Shown here piece after piece: positions 1 to 8,808 of a stretch of DNA of 44,137 nt (within the stretch, counting starts at the first letter, position 1; each line of letters begins with the position of its first letter). This stretch comes from Armatimonadota bacterium. GTDB taxonomy: Bacteria > Armatimonadota > Hebobacteria > GCA-020354555 > CP070648. The notes beneath the pieces were generated by a model, which ran no database searches, was not told the origin of the DNA, and was given only the letters and a program-made list of their open reading frames with translations. The stretch spans positions 1,774,668-1,818,804 of the forward strand of contig CP070648.1 of assembly GCA_020354555.1 (NCBI GenBank). The letters are read 5' to 3'. Both the position numbers and the translations under genes were made by a program.

Positions 1-65
1 GTGGGCGCGCTCCGCGTTGTCGCGCGCGCCGGATGACGCCCGCCCCGTCGCGCCCGCGATGACGA

Positions 66-602
66 TCATCCCGGCCGGACCCTGAGCACGACCATGGTCA
101 CGTCGTCCTCCTGCGGGCCGCCGGCGCGGTGCCGCTCCAGATCATCCAGCACCGCGCGGATGATCGTCTCGGCCGGGGCGCCGGCATGTCGGCGCAGCAC
201 CTCCCGCAGCGCCGCCTTGCCGTACAGACGCCCCCCGGGGTCCCGCGACTCCCAGATGCCGTCGGTGCCGACGAGCACCACCATTCCCGGGGTCCAGGGC
301 GAGCCGGCGTGCTCCGTGAACGACCAGGTCGCGTCGATCCCGAGCGGGATGTCCGACCCCTCGAGCTCCTCGAAGCGATCCTCGTCGGGCCGGTAGACGA
401 TGGCCGCGTCGTGCCCGGCCCCGACCCAGCGCATCGCGCGCGCCGCCGTGTCGACGATGAGGTAGTACATCGTCATGAACCGTCCGGCGGGGACGTCCGC
501 CGCGAGGTGGCGGTTGCCATGTGATTCGGATGCGCCGTTGACTCCGCCGGACGGCGTGTGTGACGGGGTAACTACGGAGACAGAAGGACTGCGTGCAACC
601 AA
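66..602 (-). pseudogene. C-terminal fragment of a SpoIIE/RsbU-type PP2C phosphatase
   Basis: The readable homology starts near base 515 with NRHLAAD and GRFMTMYY, then AGHDAAIVY, PLGID, the VLVGTDGIWES motif and the closing PQEDDVTMVVLRV. These are the C-terminal half of the RsbU/SpoIIE serine phosphatase fold, which usually dephosphorylates anti-sigma-factor antagonists. The N-terminal half, with the GDxxGHG metal-binding loop and any sensor domain, is absent. The roughly 28 codons upstream of base 515 match nothing in the family and open with a TTG lacking a convincing ribosome site, and copA begins 57 bases away in the opposite direction. I did not find the missing half in the other two frames of this strand. 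Lacking half of its metal-site aspartates, the product should be inactive. It is most likely a remnant left by a rearrangement. An extremely divergent short PP2C is a less likely alternative. Confidence 0.72.
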
Positions 603-659
603 AGCGCAATCAGGTGGTCAGCCGGCGGCTCTCATCTCCCCGACGGACAGAGGTCAGAC

Positions 660-3113
660 GTGGCAACGAAACAGGTCGAGATTCCGATTACGGGCATATC
701 GTGCGCGTCGTGTGTGGCGAAAATCGAGAAGGCACTGTCGGAGATGCCGGGTGTGACGGAGGCCTCCGTCAACTTCGCGACGGAGCGCGCCCAGGTTACC
801 TATGATCCCGAGGAGACGAGCCCCGGGCAGTTCATCAACACCATCGAAGAACTCGGCTACGGGGCGACTGCGGACAGTGCGACGCTTCCCATCATCGGCA
901 TGTCGTGCGCATCGTGCGTGGCGTCCGTCGAGGACGCCTTGAGGTCGGTGCCGGGGGTGCTCGAGGCCAACGTCAACCTCGCGACCGAGCAAGGGTCGGT
1001 GCGCTTCGTGCCCGGCGCGGTGACGCGCGAGCAGTTGGCCGGAGCGGTGCGCGCGGCGGGCTATGATGTCGGCGCGGAGGAGGGGGGCGCCGAAGCGGAG
1101 GATCGAGAACGCGTTGAGCGCGAGCAGCAGCTGCGAGCCGTGCGCAGGAAGGCCATCTTCGCGGGTATCCTGTCGGTGCTGATCCTCGTGGGCACGCATC
1201 AGGCGTATGTCCCCGGCCTGCGAGCGGTGCCGCGCCACGCGATGTTCTACGTCCTGCTCGCGCTCGCGACGCCGGTGCAGTTCTGGGCCGGTTTGCAGTT
1301 CTACCGCGGGGCGTGGGCCTCCCTGCGCCGGCGGAGCGCGGATATGAACACGCTTATCGCGGTGGGCACGTCCGCGGCGTACTTCTACAGCGTCGTGGCT
1401 ACGCTCGCCGCCGGGGCGTTTGCCGGGGCGGGGCATGAGCCGGAGGTGTACTACGACACCGCGGCGGTGATCATCACGCTGATCCTGCTTGGGCGTTACC
1501 TCGAGGCGCGCGCCAAAGGCCAGGCATCGGAGGCAATCCGGCGACTGATGGGATTGAGGCCGAAGACGGCGCACGTGATTCGCGATGGCGAGGAGGTTGA
1601 GATAGCGGTTGACGCGGTGGAGAGGGGCGACACCGTCGTCGTCAGGCCGGGCGAGCGTTTGGCCGTGGATGGCGTGGTCGTTGGCGGGCAGTCGTCGGTG
1701 GACGAATCAATGATCACCGGGGAGAGCATGCCGGTGGAAAAAGGGGAGGGGGACGAGGTCATCGGCGGCACGATCAACGCGACCGGCTCGTTCCGCTTCC
1801 GCGCGACCAAGGTAGGGAAGGAGACCGCACTCGCGCAAATCATCGAGCTGGTGCGGCAGGCGCAGGGCTCGAAGGCGCCCGCGCAGCGACTTGCGGACCG
1901 GGTCGCGGCGGTGTTCGTGCCGGCCGTCATCGCGATCGCGGTGGTCACCTTTGGCATCTGGCTGGTCTTCGGCCCCGAGCCGGCGTTCGCGTTCGCGATG
2001 ATGAATTGCGTGGCGGTGCTCATCATCGCCTGTCCGTGCGCGCTCGGCCTCGCGACGCCGACGGCGATCATGGTGGGCACCGGGAAAGGCGCGGAGCACG
2101 GGATCCTGATAAAGGGCGGGGAGACGCTGGAGACCGCGCAGCGGCTTAGGGCAGTCGTCTTCGACAAGACGGGGACGCTGACCGAAGGGCGCCCGCAGTT
2201 GACCGACGTGGTGTCCGACGGCGGGGTGGGGGAGCAGCAGGTGTTGCGCCTGGCGGCGGCAGCGGAGCGCGCGTCGGAGCATCCGATCGCGCAGGCCATT
2301 TTGCGTGGGGCGGAAGACCGCGGCATCGAGGCGGCGGAGGCGAGCGGCTTCGAGGCGGTCGGCGGCCACGGCGTCCGCGCGACCGTGGACGGCCAGCGCG
2401 TGCTGCTTGGCACGGAGAAGTTGATGCGGGACAACGGCTTGGAGTTGGGCGGGGTCGCCCAACGCGCGGAGGCTCTGCGCGGCGAAGGCAAGACAACGAT
2501 GTTCCTCGCCCGCGACGGGAGCGTGATCGGCATTCTCGCGGTGGCGGACACGGTCAAGCCGGGGGCGCGGGAAGCGGTTCAGCGTTTGCGTGAGATGGGC
2601 CTGGAGGTCGTGATGATGACCGGCGACAACCGGCAGACCGCGCAAGCCATGGCGGCACAGGTGGGCATGGAGCGCGTGCTCAGCGAGGTCCTGCCCGACG
2701 AAAAGGCCAACGAGGTCAAGCGGCTTCAGCAGGAAGGCAGGCTGGTCGCGATGGTGGGCGACGGCATCAACGACGCGCCCGCCCTGGCGCAAGCCGACGT
2801 CGGCATCGCCATCGGCACCGGCACCGACGTCGCCATCGAGTCCTCCGACATCACTCTGGTCACGGGAGACCTCAACGGCGTCGTCGCTGCGATTGAGTTG
2901 AGTCAGCGCACGTTCCGCACGATCAAGCAGAACCTGTTCTGGGCGTTCTTCTACAACGTGCTCGGGATACCGATCGCCGCAGGGGTGCTGTACCCGTTCC
3001 TGGGGATCTTGCTCAACCCGATTTACGCCGCCGCCGCGATGTCCTTCTCCAGCGTGTCCGTAGTCGGCAACTCGCTGCGCCTGCGGCGATGGCAACCGCG
3101 CGCGACGGGCTAG
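660..3113 (+). CDS. copA: Cu+-exporting P1B-type ATPase CopA
   Basis: 817-residue heavy-metal P-type ATPase that pumps Cu(I) out of the cytoplasm through the inner membrane at the cost of ATP. Two N-terminal HMA domains carry CxxC copper sites (CASC at C15/C18 and C83/C86). Eight transmembrane helices are expected. The transport-site CPC is at 458-460, the phosphorylated aspartate is D502 in DKTGTLT, the nucleotide-domain SEHP is around 539-542, and the hinge GDGINDAP is near 700. All catalytic motifs are intact and the length is typical. The start is a GTG with AGGT 5 nt upstream. CPC plus paired HMA domains points to Cu+ rather than Zn/Cd, although Ag+ would also be carried. No CsoR/CueR-type regulator, CopZ chaperone or other copper gene adjoins it, so its regulation cannot be read from context. 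Confidence 0.96.
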   Translation: MATKQVEIPITGISCASCVAKIEKALSEMPGVTEASVNFATERAQVTYDPEETSPGQFINTIEELGYGATADSATLPIIGMSCASCVASVEDALRSVPGVLEANVNLATEQGSVRFVPGAVTREQLAGAVRAAGYDVGAEEGGAEAEDRERVEREQQLRAVRRKAIFAGILSVLILVGTHQAYVPGLRAVPRHAMFYVLLALATPVQFWAGLQFYRGAWASLRRRSADMNTLIAVGTSAAYFYSVVATLAAGAFAGAGHEPEVYYDTAAVIITLILLGRYLEARAKGQASEAIRRLMGLRPKTAHVIRDGEEVEIAVDAVERGDTVVVRPGERLAVDGVVVGGQSSVDESMITGESMPVEKGEGDEVIGGTINATGSFRFRATKVGKETALAQIIELVRQAQGSKAPAQRLADRVAAVFVPAVIAIAVVTFGIWLVFGPEPAFAFAMMNCVAVLIIACPCALGLATPTAIMVGTGKGAEHGILIKGGETLETAQRLRAVVFDKTGTLTEGRPQLTDVVSDGGVGEQQVLRLAAAAERASEHPIAQAILRGAEDRGIEAAEASGFEAVGGHGVRATVDGQRVLLGTEKLMRDNGLELGGVAQRAEALRGEGKTTMFLARDGSVIGILAVADTVKPGAREAVQRLREMGLEVVMMTGDNRQTAQAMAAQVGMERVLSEVLPDEKANEVKRLQQEGRLVAMVGDGINDAPALAQADVGIAIGTGTDVAIESSDITLVTGDLNGVVAAIELSQRTFRTIKQNLFWAFFYNVLGIPIAAGVLYPFLGILLNPIYAAAAMSFSSVSVVGNSLRLRRWQPRATG

Positions 3114-3417
3114 ACGGCCGCGCCCTGCGGCCTCGGCGATCGGGACTGCAATAAGCGGTCACGTCTGGGCGTCGGTGAAGGCTGGTCGAAGTGACCCCGC
3201 AGTGTCCCCTGGGTGCAGGAGGGCGTGACCAACCTTGCTGGGGCAGGCGTGTCGCCCGGCAAACGCAACCTGGTGCATTCGTAGCCGAGAGAGTTGCGCA
3301 ACCTTGAGTAGACTCCGCCGTTTCCCGACATCCTCACTTTCCGCGGTGACACCCGTGAAGCAAGGAGCGTCGGGGGCGCGACCTCAACGTGCAGCAGGGA
3401 AACGCGTCCGGCGGTTC

Positions 3418-3439
3418 GCGGCGCGCCGCTCGCGGCGCG
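3418..3439. terminator. GC-rich hairpin between convergent genes, possible bidirectional transcription end
   Basis: CGCGCCGC at 3422-3429 and GCGGCGCG at 3432-3439 form a perfect 8-bp stem with a 2-nt loop, and GCGGCGCGCCGC at 3418-3429 is itself a 12-nt palindrome. It lies in the 342-base gap (3114-3455) between the ends of copA (+) and the membrane-protein gene (-). No U-tract follows on either strand, so it is not a textbook intrinsic terminator. I see no credible gene in the rest of this gap. Confidence 0.35.
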
Positions 3440-3455
3440 GGTCCGAGATACCGAA

Positions 3456-3917
3456 CTAGCGCGGCGCGCGCTCCTTGGCGTCCGTGCGCCACGGCCAGAG
3501 AACGCGCGCATAGCGCCACGGCCAACGACCGGACTGAGAGAAGCGAACCGGACGCGTTGTGTCGTTGACGAAGCAACTGATGTTATCGCACATCTGCTGG
3601 AGTTGCTCGATCAGCACTTCCGGCTGCGAATCGAGGTGCTCCTCGCAGAAGCGGACACCGAGTTTGAGTGCCGCGCAGAGGTCGAACAGACCGCGGCGAA
3701 ACTCGGCCGATTCGTCTCGCTGCCGGGGTCGGTGCGGATGCTCCGGCACGCGATGCCGGACCGGTGATCGCAGGAGCACTATCGCAGCGCACAGAGCGGT
3801 AATGCTCGCCGCGCACACGACAGAGACCACGTTCCACGCCTGCGTCAGCGCTACGGTCCACGCCGCGCATGCAATGAGCACGCATGCCGAAAAGGTCAGC
3901 GGGCGGCCTGGTCTCAT
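3456..3917 (-). CDS. Small membrane protein with two N-terminal helices and a helical cytoplasmic tail
   Basis: 153 residues, not assignable to a family I recognise. Two hydrophobic segments (about 7-26 and 28-50) are followed by a basic, histidine- and arginine-rich linker (about 50-67). A predicted amphipathic helical stretch follows (about 70-118, AEFRRGLFDLCAALKLG onward), then an arginine- and tryptophan-rich C-terminus. A strong AGGGAGGG ribosome site (complement of 3927-3934) sits 9 nt from the ATG, which is the best argument that the gene is real. It is transcribed divergently from the response regulator across a 392-base gap. A membrane-anchored partner or remnant of a signalling protein is conceivable, but no histidine-kinase motif (H-box, N or G box) is present, so I assign no function. 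Confidence 0.6.
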   Translation of the reverse strand: MRPGRPLTFSACVLIACAAWTVALTQAWNVVSVVCAASITALCAAIVLLRSPVRHRVPEHPHRPRQRDESAEFRRGLFDLCAALKLGVRFCEEHLDSQPEVLIEQLQQMCDNISCFVNDTTRPVRFSQSGRWPWRYARVLWPWRTDAKERAPR

Positions 3918-4029
3918 GGAATCGCGCCCTCCCTAGCGGTTTTGTCCTGCCCCAAGAAGAAAACGGACGTGTGCAAATACGAAAACCGCAGGCAGGAAGA
4001 GGGCAATTCGCGCTGGCCGTCGCGGGCTG

Positions 4030-4045
4030 TGGCACGAATCTTGCT
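4030..4045 (+). promoter_or_regulatory. Sigma-54 (RpoN) -24/-12 promoter
   Basis: TGGCACGAATCTTGCT matches the sigma-54 consensus TGGCACGRNNNTTGCW at every specified position, with the -24 GG and -12 GC correctly spaced. It points right, with a predicted start near 4056. The next gene in that direction is the NarL-type response regulator, whose start codon lies about 250 nt further on. The site is intergenic. A bacterial enhancer-binding protein would be needed, and none is encoded here. Spacing and sequence are seen directly; promoter activity is inferred. Confidence 0.6.
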
Positions 4046-4222
4046 GTGCGAGTTGTGGAAAAAGGTAAGCCCTAGTCCTACATACGCTTGTTTGCCGGGC
4101 GAATCCACACAAGCCAGATGACTTTGCCGGTGAGTTGATCTGTCGCCGGGAGTCTCACATCGCCGACCACATCTCGACCTCGCCTCCAGAGCGAGAGCCA
4201 CAATCGCCGCAACGAAGCCGCT

Positions 4223-4254
4223 CGCTGGGCATCGCCCACGCCACATGCCCAGCG
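4223..4254 (+). promoter_or_regulatory. 10-bp perfect hairpin in the leader of the response regulator gene
   Basis: CGCTGGGCAT (4223-4232) and ATGCCCAGCG (4245-4254) are perfect inverted repeats around a 12-nt loop, ending 42 nt before the GGAGG ribosome site. The rest of the 3918-4309 gap holds the sigma-54 site and no convincing gene. The repeat could be an mRNA leader structure or a DNA operator; nothing decides between these. Confidence 0.45.
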
Positions 4255-4309
4255 CACTGCGCTCAACGCTGACAGGCGCGGCCCGGCCCCTGAGATGGAG
4301 GCATCGAGA

Positions 4310-4984
4310 ATGAGAAGGCGCGAACCAAAACGCGGCCCGGTTCACAACGTCCTGATCGCGGATGACTATCCGTTCTTTCGGCGCGGCCTGCGCATGTTTA
4401 TCGAAGAGCAGCCGGATCTGACGGTGGTCGGCGAGGCGGGTACGACCGAGGAGTTGGTGCAGCTCGTCGAGACGGCCCGCCCGCATATCGTGCTGCTCGA
4501 CCTCAACCTCGACGGCGGCGACGGGGTGTCCGTTGTCGAGAGCATCCGGAACGGCTGGCCCGACGTCGGCGTGATCGCCTTCGTCACCCCCGACGACGCG
4601 GACGGGCTCGCCGTGTGTATCGAGAACGGGGTGGACGGCTGCATCGTCAAGAACGCCGACCCTCCGCTGATCCTGAGCGCGATCCGTGCGGTGAGCGCCG
4701 GAGAGAGCTGGCTCCAGCGAGAGATGACGGGGAAGCTGTTCCAGGAGCTGCGCCGCGCCCGCCAGGCCGAACGCGAGCGCGCTGCGGCCCCGCTGAGCGA
4801 TCGCGAGACGGAGATCCTGAGGCTGCTCGCAGAGGGCCTGCGGAATTCGCAGATCGCGCAGCGGCTGTTCATCAGCGAGCGCACGGTCAAGGTGCACGTC
4901 GCCAACATCTTCGGCAAGCTCGGGCTTCACGACCGCGTGCAGGCGACGCGTTACGCGATTCGCAACGGCCTCGTTCGCGTCTAG
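4310..4984 (+). CDS. NarL/FixJ-family response regulator
   Basis: 224-residue two-domain DNA-binding response regulator. The receiver has the acidic pair in VLIADDYPFFRRG (residues 18-19), the phospho-acceptor aspartate in VLLDLNL (D64), the switch threonine in IAFVTPD, and the conserved lysine in GCIVKN. The C-terminal LuxR-type helix-turn-helix begins at LSDRETEILRLLAEG and contains the recognition segment ISERTVKVHVANIFGKLG. Two in-frame ATGs exist. The downstream one (4310) is chosen because GGAGG at 4297-4301 precedes it by 8 nt, whereas the upstream ATG at 4295 overlaps that same sequence. No sensor kinase is adjacent, so it is an orphan here. A sigma-54 promoter lies 265 nt upstream. 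Given its position, control of the neighbouring Tad locus is possible but is only inference. Confidence 0.93.
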   Translation: MRRREPKRGPVHNVLIADDYPFFRRGLRMFIEEQPDLTVVGEAGTTEELVQLVETARPHIVLLDLNLDGGDGVSVVESIRNGWPDVGVIAFVTPDDADGLAVCIENGVDGCIVKNADPPLILSAIRAVSAGESWLQREMTGKLFQELRRARQAERERAAAPLSDRETEILRLLAEGLRNSQIAQRLFISERTVKVHVANIFGKLGLHDRVQATRYAIRNGLVRV

Positions 4985-5102
4985 CCGGACTCCCCCCGAC
5001 GCCGGCCTTTGGTCTGTCCTCAGCGTCATCGTATTCCACCTTGCCACACGCCCCGACACGGGGGGAGACAGGCGCGCCGGCGCGCCTGTGACGTCGGCAT
5101 CT

Positions 5103-5519
5103 TCAATTCGGCAGGCCTGTCAAGGGGTAGTAGTGCAGAAAGCGCGAAGCGTCGGCGCCGTTCAGCACATTGAGATTATGCAGGCATGCCCAGCACAGGT
5201 AAACGTTCGCCGCGAGCAGCGGCGCGAGCCCGGTGTACGGGGTACGCACCTCGACTCGCTCGACCAGTTTGAGCACGACATAGGCAAGCGACATCTTGGT
5301 CGCCGTCGCCAACGCGGGCATCTCGATAATCCGGCTCATCACCCGATTCGCTTCGTACGCAATGCCGCTGGCGAGTCCGTCGTAGGTTATCAGCAGATCG
5401 AAGATATTCAGCAGTATCCACAGCGACATGAGGACGATCATGGTGCACGCCCGCAGATCGGGGGTGCGCCTGATCCTGTGACGCACGCTGTGCCATGTCG
5501 CCCGGGCCCGCTCGCTCAT
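5103..5519 (-). CDS. DUF5658-type integral membrane protein at the end of the Tad operon
   Basis: 138 residues with about four hydrophobic stretches. The segment LLNIFDLLITYDGLASG followed by YEANRVM has the asparagine-aspartate and EAN signature that I associate with the DUF5658 family, whose function is unknown. The ATG lies 3 nt after the tadC stop codon, so the gene is almost certainly co-transcribed, and probably translationally coupled, with the Tad genes. It has no cytoplasmic domain of note. A role in pilus assembly or in anchoring the inner-membrane TadB/TadC platform is suggested only by the linkage. Confidence 0.72.
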   Translation of the reverse strand: MSERARATWHSVRHRIRRTPDLRACTMIVLMSLWILLNIFDLLITYDGLASGIAYEANRVMSRIIEMPALATATKMSLAYVVLKLVERVEVRTPYTGLAPLLAANVYLCWACLHNLNVLNGADASRFLHYYPLTGLPN

Positions 5520-5522
5520 CGC

Positions 5523-6446
5523 CTATTTCCCAAGCACCTTGAACAGCTCGGCGAACCGAATCGCTCCCGGCCCCAGGATGACCACGAACAGCGCCGGGAA
5601 GATGAAGAACACGAGCGGGAAGAGCAGCTTGACGGGCAGCTTCGCCGCCGCCTCGCGGGCGCGCTGAGAGCGACGCTCGCGCGCCGCGTCGGCTTGCACG
5701 CGGAGCACCTTGGCGATGCTCACGCCGAGCAATTCGGCTTGCTGCACCGCGGCGACGAAGGACACGAGATCCGGCACCTGTGTGCGCTGTCCCATCTCGC
5801 GCAGGGCGTCCGCGCGCGACTTGCCGAGGCGCACCTGCTCCAGAACGCGGCCCAGTTCCTGCGGCAGCGGGCCGCCGCTCTTCTCCACGACTTTCTGCAT
5901 CGCGCCGTCGAAACCGACGCCGGCCTCGACGCTCACGACCAGCAGGTCGAGGACATCCGGGAGCGCGCGGCGGATGGCGGACTGGCGCGTCTCGATGATG
6001 CGCTGGAGCACGATGTCCGGCAGCCAGAACCCGACCGCGACCGCGACCGCCGTCACCGCCCACAGCAGCAGCCCCTCAAACGGGGCGAAGCGCAGGAGCA
6101 GGATGCCGGCCACCACCGCCAGCGCGACCGCCAGCGCCTTGAGGCCGATGTATTCAATCACGCCGATATGACGGGGATTGCCGGCCATGTCGAGCTTGCG
6201 GCGAATCTTCTCAAGCGCCCCGGAGGGCGTGAATCCGCTCACCGTCTTGCCGAGCGCTCTCAGTGCGGGCAGCAGGACGCGCGAGCCGAAGCCCGTCTCG
6301 AGCCACGGGTGGCCGTGATAGGCCTCCTGCTGCGGCAGCATGTAGTCATCTATGCGCTCGCGGACCGCCGCGAGACGAGGCCGCATGGCGCTCGTCACCA
6401 TCAGTGACACGGCGACGAATGTCAACGCGCTTATGATCAGTAACAC
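5523..6446 (-). CDS. tadC: Flp pilus inner-membrane platform protein TadC (GspF family)
   Basis: 307 residues; type II secretion F-domain protein. An N-terminal anchor (MLLIISALTFVAVSLMV) is followed by a cytoplasmic region, a central pair of helices (around residues 105-145), the conserved F domain (LPDVLDLLVVSVEAGVGFDGA, then VSFVAAVQQAELLGVSIAKVL) and a C-terminal transmembrane helix (LLFPLVFFIFPALFVVILG). With TadB it forms the platform on which CpaF drives pilin addition. The start is GTG with AAGGAG about 7 nt upstream. It follows tadB by a 51-nt gap and is followed by the DUF5658 gene after 3 nt. Length and topology are typical. Confidence 0.92.
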   Translation of the reverse strand: MLLIISALTFVAVSLMVTSAMRPRLAAVRERIDDYMLPQQEAYHGHPWLETGFGSRVLLPALRALGKTVSGFTPSGALEKIRRKLDMAGNPRHIGVIEYIGLKALAVALAVVAGILLLRFAPFEGLLLWAVTAVAVAVGFWLPDIVLQRIIETRQSAIRRALPDVLDLLVVSVEAGVGFDGAMQKVVEKSGGPLPQELGRVLEQVRLGKSRADALREMGQRTQVPDLVSFVAAVQQAELLGVSIAKVLRVQADAARERRSQRAREAAAKLPVKLLFPLVFFIFPALFVVILGPGAIRFAELFKVLGK

Positions 6447-6497
6447 CGGTGTTCTCCTTCACATCCCATAATAGAGCCGCAGCAAGCGCCTTCGCGC

Positions 6498-7439
6498 CTA
6501 ATAGTCGAGTCGCAGCATGCGCATGATAACCACGCCGCCGACGATCTGCAGCCCGATCGCGCATGCCATGAGCAGATGTCCCAGACTGGTCGTGAACAGC
6601 GCCGACATGTAGGACGGGTTGAGCGCGCCCAGGATCACCGCCATTGCGATGGGAAGAATGAACAGGATGAGCCCGGACATGCGCCCTTCAGCCGTGAGCG
6701 TGTTGACCTCGGCGCGGATACGCTGCCGCTCGCGCACGGTGGAGGCGACGATCTCCATGACTTCCGCCAGGTTGCCGCCCACTTCGAGCTGGATGAGCAT
6801 CGCGGTGACCGCGATGTCGAGATCGGAAAGCGGCACGCGGCGCGACAACCGGACGAGCGCCTCGGGCGTGGGGACGCCGACATTGGTCTCGTCGAGCACC
6901 TTGCCGAACTCGACAGAGATGGGCGGCTCCATCTCTTGGCATACGGCTTGCATCGCGCGCAGGACGCCGTACCCGGAGCGCAGCGAAGACGCGATCAACA
7001 TCAGCGCGTCCGGCAGCTGACGCTCGAAGCGGCGCAAGCGGCTGACCTCGAGCACCTTGAGCACAATGAACGGCGCGGAGACCGCAATCACGATGCCCGC
7101 GGCCGCACCCAGCGGACCCCACACGAGCCAGCCGAGCGCCGCGACGACGACGATCGCAGCTGCAGACACCGCCACCAACTCACTCGGCCGCCAACTGCTC
7201 CCCGCGCGCTCGAGGGCGGCCTCAATGGCGCTGTGTCTCCCCTGGCCCTCGATCAACGACGTCAACGTGGGGAATGGATCGCGCTTCGGCGAGCCCTTGT
7301 CCGGCTCGGATGCGGCGGAGCCCATGGTCGTCAGCCGGCGCCCGACGCGCCGCTGGCCCGCGGTGAGCAGGTAGAGTACGAGCCCGACCGCGAGGGCGGC
7401 GCACACGAACGCGAGGACTGGAATCAGGAATCCGCTCAT
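6498..7439 (-). CDS. tadB: Flp pilus inner-membrane platform protein TadB (GspF family)
   Basis: 313 residues. An N-terminal transmembrane helix (IPVLAFVCAALAVGLVLYLL) is followed by a soluble linker, a second hydrophobic pair near 90-130, the F domain (LPDALMLIASSLRSGYGVLRA, then IAVTAMLIQLEVGGNLAEVM) and C-terminal helices ending in an arginine-rich tail. It is the partner of TadC in the pilus platform. Its ATG overlaps the cpaF stop codon by 4 nt (ATGA), a coupling typical of this operon, and GGGAGGT lies just upstream inside cpaF. Nothing is unusual in length or motifs. Confidence 0.92.
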   Translation of the reverse strand: MSGFLIPVLAFVCAALAVGLVLYLLTAGQRRVGRRLTTMGSAASEPDKGSPKRDPFPTLTSLIEGQGRHSAIEAALERAGSSWRPSELVAVSAAAIVVVAALGWLVWGPLGAAAGIVIAVSAPFIVLKVLEVSRLRRFERQLPDALMLIASSLRSGYGVLRAMQAVCQEMEPPISVEFGKVLDETNVGVPTPEALVRLSRRVPLSDLDIAVTAMLIQLEVGGNLAEVMEIVASTVRERQRIRAEVNTLTAEGRMSGLILFILPIAMAVILGALNPSYMSALFTTSLGHLLMACAIGLQIVGGVVIMRMLRLDY

Positions 7440-8791
7440 TTCTTACCTCCCTGCGGAGCGAACATGTCCGCGGGCAGATGTATGCCTTTGCTCGCGAGCA
7501 GCGGCAGGAACCCGGGGCGCAGGCCGGTGGCGACGTGCTCGCCGATGACCTTTCCGGTTTCGTCCACGCCGCTTTGCTTATAGAGGAAGATGTCCTGGAG
7601 CACGATGACATCGCCCTCCATGCCTTGGATTTCCGAGACGTGAGTCACCTTGCGCGACCCGTCGCTGAAGCGGTGCTGGTGGACGATCAGGTTCATCGCC
7701 GATGCGATCTGCTCGCGGATGGCGCGCGCCGGCAGCTCCATGCCCGCCATGAGCACCATCGTCTCCAGCCGCGCGAGGGTGTCGCGCGGGCTGTTGGTAT
7801 GGGCGGTGCTCAGCGAGCCGTCGTGGCCGGTGTTCATCGCCTGGAGCATGTCGAGCGCCTCGCCGCCGCGCGCCTCGCCGACGATGATGCGCTCGGGGCG
7901 CATGCGCAGCGCGTTGCGCACGAGCATGCGGATGGTGATCTCGCCCTGGCCCTCGAGATTGCGCGGCCTGCTTTCGAGTGTGACGACATGGTCTTGCTGG
8001 AGCTGCAGCTCGGCCGCATCCTCGATGGTGACGATGCGCTCGATGTTCGGGACGAACGAAGAGAGAACGTTGAGGGTGGTCGTCTTGCCGCTGCCGGTGC
8101 CGCCCGAAATGATGGTATTGAGGCGTCCCTTGACGCACGCCTTGAGAAACGCCATCATCGCCGGGGTCATGGTGCCGAACGCGATCAAATCCTCGTCGGT
8201 GTACGGGACGCGCGAGAACTTGCGGATGTTGATGCACGGCCCGACCAGCGACAACGGCGGGATGATCGCGTTGACGCGGGAGCCGTCCGGCAGGCGCGCG
8301 TCCACCATCGGGCTCGACTCGTCAACGCGTCGGCCCAACGGCGTCACGATACGATCAATGATGCGCAGCACGTGCGCGTCATCGCGGAACTTGATGTCGG
8401 TGAGGAACAGCTTGCCGTCGCGCTCCGCGTAGACCTGCTCGGGGCCGTTGACCATAATCTCGGTCAGCGACGGATCCTCGATCAGGGGCTGGATCGGCCC
8501 GTAGCCGTTGACCTCGTCGTAGACCTCGCGCAGGACACGGATGCGTACGCGCCCCGACAAAGGGGATACGCCTTCGACCACGACCCGCTCGAGCGCGCCG
8601 CGGATCTCGTCCATCATCCGCTCGCGACTGAGGCCGCGGAGCTTCTTCGGCTCGACTTCCTCCAGGAGCTTGCCGTGCACGCGCGCGACTAGCTCGAGCC
8701 GCTCCTGGCGCGTCATGCCGCCGACGGCGTCGGCGTCCGCTTCGCCGACCTGGTAGATCTTCGCGTCATCCTGTCTGGTAACGACAGACAT
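7436..8791 (-). CDS. cpaF: Pilus assembly ATPase CpaF/TadA
   Basis: 451-residue hexameric secretion ATPase of the VirB11/GspE superfamily that powers Flp pilus extension. The N-terminal helical region is followed by the family signature (NGYGPIQPLIEDPSLTEIMVNG), the Walker A GGTGSGKTTT near residue 228, the Asp box and Walker B region (IEDAAELQL, then RPERIIVGEARGGEALDML), and the His box (GSLSTAHTNSPRDTLARLE). The ATG at 8791 is chosen over a longer reading frame because GAGGAG (complement of 8799-8804) stands 7 nt upstream. It follows cpaE by 17 nt and overlaps tadB by 4 nt. All catalytic motifs are intact. Confidence 0.95.
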   Translation of the reverse strand: MSVVTRQDDAKIYQVGEADADAVGGMTRQERLELVARVHGKLLEEVEPKKLRGLSRERMMDEIRGALERVVVEGVSPLSGRVRIRVLREVYDEVNGYGPIQPLIEDPSLTEIMVNGPEQVYAERDGKLFLTDIKFRDDAHVLRIIDRIVTPLGRRVDESSPMVDARLPDGSRVNAIIPPLSLVGPCINIRKFSRVPYTDEDLIAFGTMTPAMMAFLKACVKGRLNTIISGGTGSGKTTTLNVLSSFVPNIERIVTIEDAAELQLQQDHVVTLESRPRNLEGQGEITIRMLVRNALRMRPERIIVGEARGGEALDMLQAMNTGHDGSLSTAHTNSPRDTLARLETMVLMAGMELPARAIREQIASAMNLIVHQHRFSDGSRKVTHVSEIQGMEGDVIVLQDIFLYKQSGVDETGKVIGEHVATGLRPGFLPLLASKGIHLPADMFAPQGGKK

Positions 8792-8808
8792 GGTTGGTCT
8801 CCTCGTCT

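Noticed and set aside
2410-2430. TGGCACG inside copA as a sigma-54 site
   Set aside because: The -12 TTGC is missing at the required spacing and the site is within coding sequence.
3110-3511. Minus-strand open frame downstream of copA
   Set aside because: Low-complexity Arg/Ser/Pro translation, no ribosome site, no recognisable domain, and it overlaps the end of the better-supported membrane-protein gene.
3456-3917. Sensor kinase partner for the response regulator
   Set aside because: Two membrane helices are present but there is no dimerisation histidine or ATPase motif, and the protein is too short.
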